NCBI RefSeq assembly: GCF_001975825.1
Contig: NZ_MTKN01000016.1
Location: forward strand, 81,597-145,596
Origin: [Flexibacter] sp. ATCC 35208
GTDB lineage: Bacteria > Bacteroidota > Bacteroidia > Chitinophagales > Chitinophagaceae
Length of the DNA stretch: 64,000 bases
Direction of reading: 5' to 3'
The notes under the pieces were generated by a model that saw nothing but the letters and a program-made list of their open reading frames with translations, was not told the DNA's origin and searched no databases. Of the stretch, positions 51,618 to 62,500 are shown one piece after another (positions within the stretch are counted from its first letter, which is position 1; each line of letters starts with the position of its first letter). The position numbers and the translations under genes are program-made.

Positions 51618-52028
51618 ATGAACAGAAAATTACATTCCATCCTATTAGTTGAAGACGATGAAGCCACCAATTTCATCAGCCAAATGGTGATTAAAAAAAT
51701 GGATTGTGCGAACCATGTGCATGTGGCATGGAATGGTGCGGAAGCACTGGATTACCTGAAAGCCTGCAAAGAAACAACACAGGGTCAGCCTGACCTCATT
51801 TTGCTGGACATTAATATGCCTGCCCTGAATGGCTGGGAATTTCTCGATGAATACAACAAACTGGGCGATAAGGAAAAAGGACAGGTAGTCGTAGTGATGC
51901 TCACTACGTCTATGAACCCCGATGATCATAAACGGGCTATCAGTCATCCTGATGTATCCGGGTTTAGAAACAAACCATTGACGACCGGGTTAATGGAAGA
52001 CATTCTCGACGCATACTTTAACGCTTAA
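51618..52028 (+). CDS. Single-domain response regulator (Rcp1-like)
   Basis: A 136-residue receiver domain with no output part. Acidic pocket in ILLVEDDEATNF near residue 10-15, phospho-Asp near 64 in LILLDINMPALNGWEF, the Thr in VVVMLTTSMNP, and the Lys in GFRNKPLT. It is the evident partner of the PAS kinase, five bases upstream. Lacking an effector domain, it may act through protein contacts or as a phosphate relay. It ends three bases from the convergent unknown gene. Confidence 0.92.
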   Translation: MNRKLHSILLVEDDEATNFISQMVIKKMDCANHVHVAWNGAEALDYLKACKETTQGQPDLILLDINMPALNGWEFLDEYNKLGDKEKGQVVVVMLTTSMNPDDHKRAISHPDVSGFRNKPLTTGLMEDILDAYFNA

Positions 52029-52031
52029 AAA

Positions 52032-53258
52032 TTACAACCACCCTTTTTCCTGCCAGGATGATATTACATCCGGTACCACTCCGCATTCCCTCAAAATTCT
52101 CTCAAACTCCTCCATATCTGATTCCCAGTCAATCGCATACGCTGCAAAGTCATCACTCACCGGCAGGCGGTTGTACAACTTATTTGTCGTGAGTAACCAC
52201 GCTACTTTGCGCAGCATGCCGGCGGCTATTTCCCACTTCTCTTCGCGCTCTATGATCTGCATGAACTGCTTGAAAGGCCGTTCAAATTTCTCCGTACGAA
52301 TAGGCATATACGGGTGATCCATCTCTGTCGATAAAAAGATCAGATCAAAGATGTCTTCGTCCTGATGACGGCGGGAGATTTCAGTAGTAAAAGCCTGTGA
52401 GCGTGGAGAAAGAGAGGGAATATATTCAGCTATTTCGTGGTAGTTGATTTCCAGCAGGGATAGCGGTGTTTCGATCCGGGATGCAGTAAGCGTATCTACG
52501 ATGGCTTCAGCGAGCTTTTCGGCCACTTCTTCTTCCAGTGCATGTACGTTCAGTGTATCATCCGGTCTGACCCAGGTGAGCCGCTCAGTACCCGTTTCGC
52601 AAACGGCCCTGATTTCGTCCAGCTGACCATCGGGTGTGTACGTATAATCCTGACGATATTGGTACTCACCGTGTCCGGGGGCCATACCGAGGCCGTCGGC
52701 AGTGAGGATACGGTCATTCTCCCAGTTGTATTCTTCTATGCTGATAAAGAGGGAATAATGATCTTCCAACATATCAGTGATCATGTCATCTGCACTCATT
52801 CCGCTGTAGTTATTGGCACTGCCCCGGGTATTGACGAGGAGGGATTGCCAACCTACCTTTCTGCCATCTTTGTAAAGCATTCGTTTTATACAGGAAGGTA
52901 TTTGTGTATGTTCTGTAATGCAATATTCAACATACTCGACAACATTGTCACTATAAGAATAATATCCTTCCCAGTTTATATTATTCACCACATGGCGAAA
53001 TGCAGTATAAACGGGCTTTCCATCTTCTCCAAATCCATAAAAATGATAATCATTGATCTCTCTGGCACGGGCTTCGGGGAATATTTTCCCTTCAGGCAGC
53101 ATAAATGCCTGGGTTCCATAGTCTTTCAGATCATATCTGAATCCAGGCACATACTTCTCGGTCAGGATCTTCGCTTTATATTCGGGTAGAAGGGATAGCT
53201 CATTAAATGCATGTTTCCACCTGGTTAGTAACTCTTGCTTCAGTATTTCAAGGTCCAT
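52032..53258 (-). CDS. Unrecognised 408-residue protein
   Basis: The ATG at 53258 (MDLEILKQELLTRWKHAF) is preferred to one 14 codons upstream, whose leader is a run of Ile/Tyr. No signal peptide or membrane segment is seen, so it is cytoplasmic. The chain is acidic and rich in Tyr, Trp and Glu. Segments such as FRYDLKDYGTQAFMLPEG, YYSYSDNVVEYVEYCITEH and YQYRQDYTYTPDGQLDEI look like a beta-rich fold of the Imm or SUKH kind, but I cannot name a family. The rest is helical. It is convergent with the response-regulator gene and divergent from the peptidase gene. Confidence 0.7.
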   Translation of the reverse strand: MDLEILKQELLTRWKHAFNELSLLPEYKAKILTEKYVPGFRYDLKDYGTQAFMLPEGKIFPEARAREINDYHFYGFGEDGKPVYTAFRHVVNNINWEGYYSYSDNVVEYVEYCITEHTQIPSCIKRMLYKDGRKVGWQSLLVNTRGSANNYSGMSADDMITDMLEDHYSLFISIEEYNWENDRILTADGLGMAPGHGEYQYRQDYTYTPDGQLDEIRAVCETGTERLTWVRPDDTLNVHALEEEVAEKLAEAIVDTLTASRIETPLSLLEINYHEIAEYIPSLSPRSQAFTTEISRRHQDEDIFDLIFLSTEMDHPYMPIRTEKFERPFKQFMQIIEREEKWEIAAGMLRKVAWLLTTNKLYNRLPVSDDFAAYAIDWESDMEEFERILRECGVVPDVISSWQEKGWL

Positions 53259-53353
53259 CAGCCGGCATTTTGAATAAAAATAATATATTATAATTGACAT
53301 AGCAAGGAGAATTTCTGTTTATCTTTATCGATCATAACCACGACTAAGAACCT

Positions 53354-56300
53354 ATGCCTACGAAAAACCTGCGAAGGTGCCTGCTATCCTGTATCTGCCT
53401 GTTGTACGCCATATCTCTAAGAGCACAATATCCAGTTCCTCAGGTAGTTGGACAACCTTCTCTCACAGCCAGATGGTTATCTATCAATCCCCGTTCATGT
53501 GGTACGGATATGATGATGAATACATGGCGCCAAAGCACCGCTTTCAGACAAAAAGAAAAGAAGACCAATCATGCTATCCTAATGAATACTAACAGGTTAG
53601 CTGCGGCGGATTATACATTGCCCGTCGTTTTTCATATCATCAATGAAGATCCCGCTTCCATTACGGACCAGGATGTAACAGATGCCCTCGCGGCACTGAA
53701 CGATGCCTATGGCAAAACCGGGGCATTTGCAGGAGCAAGAACGGATACCCGTATACAATTTTGCCTTGCCAAAACTGACCCTGATGGCGGCGCTACCACC
53801 GGGATATTACGTACAAAGTCTTATCTCTCTGATTTTGACGCGGATATGGAAGGAGATGCGCTTACCGCCCTTGGTAAATGGGATGGTAGCCGCTATATCA
53901 ATATCTGGGTCGTATCCGGCATCAAATCCGAGTTTCTGCAGACATTTGAATGCGGCGCCTGGACCCGCATGCACATGGCCGGCTATGCCAGTGCTGGTGG
54001 CGATGTAGTGGTATCTGGATTGGGAGTAGACCTCGTGGCGCACGAAATGGGGCACTACCTCAGCCTCATTCACACTTTTGCCAACCAGGATTGTAAAAAT
54101 GATGATTGTACCACAGATGGAGATATGGTGTGCGATACGCCACCAGATAAATCTATCAATGGTGGATTCCCCTGTAGCAATCCCGAGAATTCATGTAGTA
54201 CCGACACCTTATCCGGGTTTACAACTGATGTACCGGACCTGCCGGATAACTTTATGGACTATGGTGGCGGTACGGGTTGTGTCATGTCTTTTACAGAAGG
54301 ACAGGCACAGCGTATGCGTGATTTTATCGGGAGCAGTCTGCCGGGGATGATTGGCAGTACGTTGTGTAACCCACCTTGCGCTACTGCTGCTGTAGCGGGT
54401 TTTACGAAGGATGCGGATTATCCTTTGATGGGGAGTACAGTGAATTTTACAAATACTTCTACAGGCGCAACTACCTATCAGTGGCTGGTAGATAATGTGG
54501 TGGTGAGTACGGGTGCCAGCTTCAGTCTACATGTAACAGAGAAGAAAAGCTATGTGGTCGTATTGCGTGCATACGATGCCTCCGGTTGTTTTAGCAGCAT
54601 GCAGGATATACTACAGGTCAGTTGTGGGGTGACTGCCCGCTTTTATCCTGATAAAAGAAAGATCGCTTCCAAAGCAGGTGTAGAACTGGATAGTGTGTTG
54701 TTTACAAATCGTTCTATCAATGCCAGCAGCTATTCATGGAGAATAAAACTGGGCGCCGGTGAAACGGAAGTTGCGACCACTGAGGATCTGACTTATGTGT
54801 TTCAGACACCGGGCACTTACCAGGTAAGACTCATTGCGACTGATGGCAGTTGCTATGATACGACCAACTACGTAACGATTGTAGTCGATGATCCTACCGC
54901 TGATGGACATGTGTACCTGAACAGTGTGGCATGTTATAATCAGACGCAGTTACAGATCTCTTTATACTTCTACAACTTCGGTTATCAGACAATTCCAAAG
55001 GGTACGCTTATTACTTTGTATAACGGCACGCATGATTCCATTGGTGTTTATTTATTGCCTTACGATCTGAAAGGTAAATGTGCATCTTACCTGGAAACAT
55101 TTATCCTGAATGCATATGCGGATACCCTGATTGCTAAATTTGGTACGAACACCGCCATGATGAATAATTACCGGTTCAGGATCCAGCTCACGCCCGCCGA
55201 TATTGCCATGACACCCGCGGAGACCATTGACCTGACACCAGCAGTAGTATCTGGTGGGGCGATCAATACTGTAACATGGACACCCACTACATATGTAAGT
55301 TGTGATAATTGTACGACCACTACTTTCACAGCACCATATCGTAAGGATACGTTGTATCAGCAAACAGTGAAAGTGACGAATGGGAACAATTGTTATGATA
55401 CCACATTTACCACCATACACATTGCCCCTGTAGATGACTATACTGCCAATGTACTGAGCACAGAATGCGCCCGGAATGATAGTATGTATATCACATTTGA
55501 AGTGTGTAATAACTACATTGCGGGAAATGTACCACAGGATCTAAACCTGAGCTTTTATGATGGAAATGGTTTGGTGATTGGGAATAACTATACCATTGCT
55601 GCGTATAGTGCAGATGCCTGTGAAACCTATCATGTAACTTTAAAAGGCGTTTCTCCTTTCAGTATAAAAGTGAATACAGGTACATGGGCAGAAACAGATA
55701 CGACCAATAATACGACCACTGGTACATATACATTGCCGGCTGGTAGTATGCTGCCTGCGGATACGACTGTGATGCGGGGAGCTTCGTATACGTTGAATAC
55801 TGCTGTGAGTAACTTTACAGCTGCGACTTATGCATGGCGTACAGAAGGTGCAAATAGCCTGTTGGGCGCTACAACGGCTACACCGACCATCACCGTCAGG
55901 GACAGTGCCGGTATATATGCTATTATGACAAACGCTTACGGTTGTAATTTATCTGTATCAGGTATTGTGCGATTAATACCTCCTGATCTGACCATGACCA
56001 TTTCTGATGTGAAATGTTATGACAATACCCATACCATCGTCACCTTTGAGATCTGCACCGGCAATGGCTATGACAGTATTCCGAAAGACCTGACCGTATC
56101 CTTCTATGATGGCGATTCCTTATTAAAACCATTGTTTTATAAAGACGCTGCTACAGCAGGTAGCTGTCATACTTACACGCAGGTAGTAAGTACGCCATTC
56201 AGCGGAGAGTTAACTGCGGTGGTGAATGCGAATGCTTTATTAAAAGAGACAGACTATACCAATAACAGCGATGCGGCATATACTTCTCCATTTACAGTGG

Positions 56301-56803
56301 GTTTTGAACCACATGTACTGGAAGTAGGCCGATTCCAGGATATACAACTATCCCCGATGCTCACAGGCGGCGAATTGCCAGCTACGCTAGCCTGGACACC
56401 GACAGAAGGATTATCCTGTACGAATTGCCTCTACCCTACTGTACATGCTGTATCGTCAGTGATCTATACGCTGGCTATTAAGAATGAATATTTCTGCACG
56501 GATACGGCTTCTGTGTATGTACATACGTCCGTGAAAGATCTGTTCTCCATGCCAAATGCCTTTAGTCCCAACGGGGATGGTGTGAATGATGTATTTTATA
56601 TCATTGGTTCTAAAGATATTATTGCTATTGACGACTTCCTGATCTTTGACAGGTGGGGGAATAAAGTGTTTGAAAGACATCAGGGTGTGCCGAATGATAA
56701 GTCTTTTGGATGGGATGGTGCGAATGCGAAACCGGGTGCTTATGTATACTACATCAAAGCTGGCAATGCTCAGATAAAAGGAACGGTGCTATTGGTAAAA
56801 TAA
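53354..56803 (+). CDS. Secreted M43-type metallopeptidase with PKD-like repeats and T9SS type B tail
   Basis: A 1,149-residue exported protein. Signal peptide to about residue 24 (ISLRAQ). The peptidase domain (about 90-330) has the zinc site VAHEMGHYLSLIHTF, an HExxHxxxxxH motif near 230, and the Met-turn DNFMDYGGG near 300, fitting pappalysin-type M43 enzymes. Two PKD-like domains (about 335-510) and several beta-sandwich repeats with Cys pairs follow. The last 85 residues (MPNAFSPNGDGVNDVF, IFDRWGNKVFE, GAYVYYIKAG) are a gliding-motility-type, type B, sorting domain. It should be secreted by T9SS and cleave proteins outside the cell. The substrate is unknown. Confidence 0.9.
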   Translation: MPTKNLRRCLLSCICLLYAISLRAQYPVPQVVGQPSLTARWLSINPRSCGTDMMMNTWRQSTAFRQKEKKTNHAILMNTNRLAAADYTLPVVFHIINEDPASITDQDVTDALAALNDAYGKTGAFAGARTDTRIQFCLAKTDPDGGATTGILRTKSYLSDFDADMEGDALTALGKWDGSRYINIWVVSGIKSEFLQTFECGAWTRMHMAGYASAGGDVVVSGLGVDLVAHEMGHYLSLIHTFANQDCKNDDCTTDGDMVCDTPPDKSINGGFPCSNPENSCSTDTLSGFTTDVPDLPDNFMDYGGGTGCVMSFTEGQAQRMRDFIGSSLPGMIGSTLCNPPCATAAVAGFTKDADYPLMGSTVNFTNTSTGATTYQWLVDNVVVSTGASFSLHVTEKKSYVVVLRAYDASGCFSSMQDILQVSCGVTARFYPDKRKIASKAGVELDSVLFTNRSINASSYSWRIKLGAGETEVATTEDLTYVFQTPGTYQVRLIATDGSCYDTTNYVTIVVDDPTADGHVYLNSVACYNQTQLQISLYFYNFGYQTIPKGTLITLYNGTHDSIGVYLLPYDLKGKCASYLETFILNAYADTLIAKFGTNTAMMNNYRFRIQLTPADIAMTPAETIDLTPAVVSGGAINTVTWTPTTYVSCDNCTTTTFTAPYRKDTLYQQTVKVTNGNNCYDTTFTTIHIAPVDDYTANVLSTECARNDSMYITFEVCNNYIAGNVPQDLNLSFYDGNGLVIGNNYTIAAYSADACETYHVTLKGVSPFSIKVNTGTWAETDTTNNTTTGTYTLPAGSMLPADTTVMRGASYTLNTAVSNFTAATYAWRTEGANSLLGATTATPTITVRDSAGIYAIMTNAYGCNLSVSGIVRLIPPDLTMTISDVKCYDNTHTIVTFEICTGNGYDSIPKDLTVSFYDGDSLLKPLFYKDAATAGSCHTYTQVVSTPFSGELTAVVNANALLKETDYTNNSDAAYTSPFTVGFEPHVLEVGRFQDIQLSPMLTGGELPATLAWTPTEGLSCTNCLYPTVHAVSSVIYTLAIKNEYFCTDTASVYVHTSVKDLFSMPNAFSPNGDGVNDVFYIIGSKDIIAIDDFLIFDRWGNKVFERHQGVPNDKSFGWDGANAKPGAYVYYIKAGNAQIKGTVLLVK

Positions 56804-56819
56804 AATCGTTATTTATTCA

Positions 56820-56859
56820 AAAAAGGGCGTGTATCAAAAGAAAGATACACGCCCTTTTT
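56820..56859 (+). terminator. Strong terminator after the peptidase gene
   Basis: Sixteen-base perfect arms (56820-56835 and 56844-56859) with an eight-base loop and a T-run, 16 bases past the stop. It has the same build as the egtD terminator. Confidence 0.85.
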
Positions 56860-56863
56860 ATTC

Positions 56864-56996
56864 AGATACCTAATGGAGCCAGGTTTCTATTTATGCGATT
56901 CTCAGAGGTTTTAATTATTTATTTATGCCCTCTTTTTCTTTGAAAATGGTTTTCATCCCCGGTTGGTGAATTCCCTCTTTCATGAATGCTTTTATT
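56864..56996. repeat. Dispersed imperfect repeat, copy B
   Basis: The part at 56932-56996 (TTTTTCTTTGAAAATG, TCTTTCATGAATGCTTTTATTC) matches copy A at about 45818-45881. The part before it, from TACCTAATGGAG at about 56866, matches the block that follows in copy A. The 3' edge reaches the last codon of the DUF3823 gene. Confidence 0.5.
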
Positions 56997-57633
56997 CTAC
57001 TTTTTTCACTTCAGAATACACCTGTTCTGCCACACCAGCCGTCTTCACCCCTACCCTTGCATAATACGCCGCATCCGCAGGCAAGGTCACTTGTATCGTG
57101 ACCGGCCCTGATATATCAGGCGTTACAGCCGTGCTTTTGATGTTGTTCACCTGGTCTACAATATTGGTATTTCCAATATAAAGATTCACTGATTCCAGTG
57201 GCAGATTATTGTTGATCTGTTGTATGGATACAGTCGCTGTGAGCAACGTACCACTTTTTGTAAATGTCGCATTGCTGATAATGAAATAAGGATTCACAGA
57301 AATATCTACACTCGCAGATCCATTCACCTTTACATCAAGCGAATCCGCATCATCCAGCCAGGGGCCATTCCCCTGCCGCAATACTAATTTATAATCACCA
57401 TCAAATAATATAGCAGAAAAAGCCCCATCCTGTCCTACATATACAGGGATCTTCGAAAACAATTCATATCCATGCTGCCACAGCTCTACCTGTACGCCAT
57501 TGGAACGTACCCCAATTGCATTTTTATCATACACAACACGGCCGGTGAGTGTAGACTTTGGCTTTTCGAAGTTATCTTTTTTACATCCTGCTGCGAATAT
57601 CAGCACCAGGGATGTGAGCAATAAGTATCTCAT
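56992..57633 (-). CDS. DUF3823 lipoprotein of a SusCD locus
   Basis: A 213-residue lipoprotein; MRYLLLTSLVLIFAAGCKKD has its lipobox Cys near residue 17. A carboxypeptidase-regulatory-like beta domain follows (LTGRVVYDKNAIGVRSNGVQ, GAFSAILFDGDYKLVLRQGN), then a second beta sandwich. DUF3823 proteins are encoded next to SusC/SusD pairs and probably sit on the cell surface as accessory glycan-binding proteins. It begins five bases after the susD stop. It is the last gene of the operon. Confidence 0.85.
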   Translation of the reverse strand: MRYLLLTSLVLIFAAGCKKDNFEKPKSTLTGRVVYDKNAIGVRSNGVQVELWQHGYELFSKIPVYVGQDGAFSAILFDGDYKLVLRQGNGPWLDDADSLDVKVNGSASVDISVNPYFIISNATFTKSGTLLTATVSIQQINNNLPLESVNLYIGNTNIVDQVNNIKSTAVTPDISGPVTIQVTLPADAAYYARVGVKTAGVAEQVYSEVKKVE

Positions 57634-57638
57634 AACGT

Positions 57639-59510
57639 TTAGTGGAATGGATTTTTAATAATCTTAGGATTATTGTTCAGTACAGACTGGTCAATGGCAG
57701 TGTAGTAATTACCCAGCTGGAAGAAGCGGGGTGCGCGGAAACGGGGCGCTACCATTTTTACAAACACATACTTGCCATCGTGTGCATTTCCGGGACGGAT
57801 CACCCTATAAGGATACAACGCATAGATCATAGCATCGGCACTGGATGTGCTGCCATTCCATACCTTGTCTGCAATACGCCATCGCTTCAGGTCCCATAAC
57901 CGGTGGTCTTCGAAAGCCAGTTCTACCCTCCGCTCATTGCGGATGCGTTCATTCGTTAACACTGTCACGCTGTTCGCAGGGAAACCGGCGCGTTCGCGCA
58001 GGGTATTGATATAATTCAACGCTATGCCGGTCTGACCTAATTCAAAGGCGGCTTCTGTTGCATTGAGATAGACTTCCCCGAGTCTGAACCATACCCACCA
58101 TACATCACTCTGTACACCACGGGTACTGGTTTTATCATTCGGATCAATGAACTTTTTCAGGTAGAAACCCGTGTTGGAGACTTCCTGTATAGAGCGGTGA
58201 GGGCCGGAGGTGCCAGTCAGCAATTTACCATCTGTGTAAGTGGTGCCAAGGTCGCTACCTTCTACGATATCGTAGGCGTTGCGGGTATCGTTCCATGCCA
58301 TTACACCTGCCTGAATAGATAGTTGTAAGCCTTTGAAAGTGGTGCCGGGATAGATGATGGTACCATATAGGCGGGCGTCTTTGTTGGCAAAGATATCCTG
58401 CACATTGTCATAGTAAATAAAATCACTGTTGTCCGCAGTGCGGATTTTTAATGCCCCGCTGGTACCATCTAAGTATTCGTAGCTTTCCACAAGGTTTAAT
58501 GAGGGTGTTATGGAGGACGAACCGAGGTTGTCTTCACGGATACCACGGGCGATATTGTCATAAGAGAACACGTGCTTGCGGGTAGGCAGGAGATAATCTT
58601 TTACAAAGATCACTTCTTTGTTGGATGCCTTCTTTGTCACTGCTTCGAAGAAGTTCTCCCCTGCATCAGGATTGTTCCTGTACAAAGTATAAGCGCCACT
58701 GTTTATAATCTCCTGTGAAGCGGCGAGTGACTGCTGGTAATAGTTGTTCGCCATAGCAGCCGGAATGCCTACTTCGCCATTAGGGGTGCTGATGGGTGCA
58801 GCCATGAGACCATTGTACTTAGCGATGGAACCAGCGTACAGCATCGCCCTGCTTTTCAATGCCAGCGCTGTATATTTGTTAGCGCGGGAAGCGCTGCCAT
58901 CATTGCCAAGGTCATTTTTAATTGCATCTACTTCGCTGGCAATGAAGTCGTATACTTCTGATTCCTTTGCGCGAGGCTGCTGCAGGTTAGATACATTGCC
59001 GCTGTAGTCGTAGATGAGTTGGGTGGTGATGAGTGGCACTCCTCCCATTCTTTTTACTAATTCAAAGTAATTGAAAGCACGGAGAAAACGGAGTTCAGCG
59101 CTATATTGTTTTTTCTGGTCGTCTGTGAGGTTTACACCGTAAGTGGCAATGTTCTCCAATGCGAGATTGAGGTCGCGGATAAAGGTGTAGTTCCAGAGAT
59201 ACCAGCTGTTGTAGTTATAAGAGGTGATGTTGTTACGGCCATCTTCGTTGGACTGGCCACTCCACATGGCATCGTCAAAGTTGGCCATATCACGCCACTG
59301 GAACAGGCGGCCATCGGAGCCGTCATTGACATCTACAAGCCCTGATTCGGCAGGCAGCCGATCGTAAAAATTCGCGAGGAGGGCTACGATCTGTTTAGGA
59401 TCGTTCCATACCTGCTGGTCGGAAAGGATGGTGCGGGGTTCCCGGTCCAGCCAGTCTTTCATACAGCTGGTGGAGAGCAGAAAGAGGAGGAGTATAAAGA
59501 GTTTTTTCAT
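57639..59510 (-). CDS. SusD/RagB-family lipoprotein (third locus)
   Basis: A 623-residue SusD protein, longer than the usual 480-600. The lipobox is LLFLLSTSCMKDW with Cys near 16. Family marks are LDREPRTILSDQQVWNDPKQ, SAELRFLRAFNYFELVKRMGGVP near 140, and NERRVELAFEDHRLWDLKRWR near 545. It should pair with the SusC encoded upstream (67-base gap). No enzyme is encoded with it, so the ligand is unknown. Confidence 0.92.
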   Translation of the reverse strand: MKKLFILLLFLLSTSCMKDWLDREPRTILSDQQVWNDPKQIVALLANFYDRLPAESGLVDVNDGSDGRLFQWRDMANFDDAMWSGQSNEDGRNNITSYNYNSWYLWNYTFIRDLNLALENIATYGVNLTDDQKKQYSAELRFLRAFNYFELVKRMGGVPLITTQLIYDYSGNVSNLQQPRAKESEVYDFIASEVDAIKNDLGNDGSASRANKYTALALKSRAMLYAGSIAKYNGLMAAPISTPNGEVGIPAAMANNYYQQSLAASQEIINSGAYTLYRNNPDAGENFFEAVTKKASNKEVIFVKDYLLPTRKHVFSYDNIARGIREDNLGSSSITPSLNLVESYEYLDGTSGALKIRTADNSDFIYYDNVQDIFANKDARLYGTIIYPGTTFKGLQLSIQAGVMAWNDTRNAYDIVEGSDLGTTYTDGKLLTGTSGPHRSIQEVSNTGFYLKKFIDPNDKTSTRGVQSDVWWVWFRLGEVYLNATEAAFELGQTGIALNYINTLRERAGFPANSVTVLTNERIRNERRVELAFEDHRLWDLKRWRIADKVWNGSTSSADAMIYALYPYRVIRPGNAHDGKYVFVKMVAPRFRAPRFFQLGNYYTAIDQSVLNNNPKIIKNPFH

Positions 59511-59577
59511 ACAACGATTTTTAAAGGTTGCTTCGCAACCGCAGGTGGAATTAATTTTACCTTTAGTTCATTCATTT

Positions 59578-62500
59578 TTAGAATGACACGTTAAAGCCGA
59601 AATTGTACAAGCGTTGTTGCGGATAAACCAGGCCATTGGAAGAACTGATTTCAGGATCAATTTCAAACTCCTTTACATTGTCAAATGAAAACAGGTTAGT
59701 ACCATTTACATACACACGCAGTGCAGAAAGCCCCATTTTCTTCACGAGGGTTTTGGAGAAATTGTATGCCAGTTCCAGGTTCTTCAGGCGCAGGTAGTGT
59801 ACGTTCGTAATCCAGAAATCGTTTACCTGGTAGTTCACGTGTGTGGTATTGTCCTTGCGGATAGCGGGGTATTTACCACTTACCCATGCACAGCTGTTAT
59901 CGTATGGATCGGTCCTGTGCCAGCGGTTGGCCAGCATGTATGCGGGAGAAGAACCATTGTTCTGGAATGGATAGCGCAGTTCCCAGTCACGCAGAAAAGA
60001 CTGCATAGCAGCTCCTGCCAGATCCATTCTCAATGTGAACCCTTTGTAACCGATACTGGCATTCAGCCCAAAGCTCATGTAAGGCTGTGCACCCTGCGCA
60101 TAGCCAATAGGACGCTGGTCCATGCCATTGATGATCTTATCGCCGTTTACATCTTCGTATTTGAAATCGCCGGGTAATTCGGTACGGTTCCCTTGTCCGT
60201 CATTATCAATACCATAGTTTTTGATTTCGTCTTCAGAGTTGAAGCGGCCGGTTACGTGATAACCCCAGGATTCATTCGCCCACCTGTTTTCGATAGAGTT
60301 ACGGTATTCATCCCAACCGTTGCCAAATCGGGGTTTGTACGTATGCAGACTTCTCAAACGCGCAAAGGTGGCATTGACACCAATGCTGTAATTCACCTTG
60401 CCACGCTGGCCCATGTAGGTCACCATACCTTCTATACCACGGGTGGCGTCTGCATTCAGGTTGGCGTTGGGTAAAGTATACCCTACTTCGCTTGGCAACA
60501 GTACGTCGTAGCGGGCAGCAGGCAGACCTGTGCGGCGGCGTTCGAATACGTCGAACTGACCGTTCATTTTATTATTCAAAACTGTGAAATCAAAACCGGC
60601 GTTCCAGGTTCTGTTCTTTACCCATGACAGCTCCGTCACAGGTAAACCACGGGGGCGCAAACCGATTACATAGCTACTGTTCAGTACAGAACCACCCTGA
60701 TTAAAGTTATAACCTGCGAGGTAACCAAATGAAGTCGGCGCGCTGCCATCGGAGAACCCGATTTCGCTACCTGTTTCACCATAGGACACTCTCAGCTTCA
60801 GGTCATTCAGCCAGTCTTTTTTCAGGAAAGACTCCTGTGTTACGCGCCAGCCAAGGGATATACCCGGGAAGAAACCCCAGCGGTGGCCCTGTGCATAGAT
60901 GTAAGAACCATCGTAGCGACCCAGTACCTCCACGAGGTATTTGGATTTGTAATCGTAGTTGATACGACCGATGTAACCGGCTCTTGCTTCCAGCGACCAT
61001 TCGTCGGAGAGATAGTCTTCTTCCACGAGGTATTGTGTAGGCACATAGTTGTTAGTTGGAATAGTATGTACTACGTAATAAGAGTTATCGTAGTCAGAAA
61101 GCTCGTACGCACCTACAGCAGATATATTGTGATCCCCGAACTTGCGGTTGTAACTAAGCTGGAACTGAGCATAGCGGGAGATCACATTTCGCTTGTGTCT
61201 TTCACGCCATGGGTTCTGGTTACCAAAACCGGCTTCAGTATAATAGCTGTCGTTGGTCGCGTCGTATTTGTAAGCGTCCCAGGTATATTCAAAGCCGTCG
61301 AATTCTTCGTTCATGTAGTTGTAAGAGTAGATGCCTTTTACAGTGAGACCGAAATCGAAGTCGTACTGGGCGTTCAGGTTTACGTTCATGCCACGCCACC
61401 ATTCGTCTACATAACCAGTGATGTCGTCTTTGTAGGTGGCAGGGTTCACATTTACATTGTGGGTCTGGTTGATGTATTTCGGGTTATCGTTCGCATAAGG
61501 ACTTTCGGTGGGCCACATGCTGAAGATACTGAGGAATGGGTTGAAGAAGTCGTCCAGACCTGGTACGCCTACATTGTGTCGTTTTTCAAGGCGGCCACTG
61601 ATCTGGGTACCTACTTTGAGACCTTTTGCCAGGCTGCTTTCGAGGTTGGCCTGCAGGTTGGTACGCTCGTAGTTGTAGTCTTTGATCACAGCTTCCTGTT
61701 TGAGGCGGCTTACGGACATATAGTAGCTATTGCGGGGACCTCCACCGGATGCGTTGGCACTCAGGTAATACTGCGGAACATTGGGGCGTAGTACTTCTTT
61801 GTAGTAGTCATAGCTTTTGTAGCCTTTTTCTTTACCGGCCTCCCATTTTGCCAGTTCGTCTTTTGTGTAAAGCAATGAAGGATCACGGCCCAGGTTCTGT
61901 TCGGATTCCACCAGTGCGCGTACATACTGACCGGCATTGGCAGGATGTGGGTAGCGGGTAAAGTTCTGGAAGCCATAGTAAGCGCTCATGTTAATGTTCG
62001 GCTGGTCGTTTTTGCGGCCCTTTTTGGTGGTTACAAGAACGACCCCGTTGGAGGCGCGGAGACCGTAGATAGAGGCGGAAGCATCTTTGAGGATGGTGAT
62101 GTTTTCGATATCATCCAGTCCCAGGTTGTTAAAGATATCCTGACCGGAGCCGGTGGTATAACCGAAGGCAGTGGTAGTGGTGCTACCGGTGTAAGGGACC
62201 CCATCTATCACAAAAAGTGGGTTCCCGAGGTTACGGATCTGGATAGAAGTACCATTACCGGGACGGGAGTCGGCAGCTCTGGCCGTAATACCGGGCATTT
62301 TTCCCACCAAAGCGCTGGAGGTAGTAGTGGCAGGGGTACGTACCAGATCGTCCGATTTCAGGGTACTTACGGCCCCTGTAACAGATGCCTTGCGCTGCAC
62401 ACCATATCCCACTACGACGATGTCGGTCAGGTTACTGGCCAGGGAGGTCATGGAGATCTGGATACGGCTGTTGCCTGAGAGGGTGACTTCGCGGGTCTGG

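Noticed and set aside
60883..61791. Plus-strand ORF of 302 codons opposite the third susC
   Set aside because: Val/Ile-rich artefact of the reverse complement of a barrel gene; no recognisable protein features.
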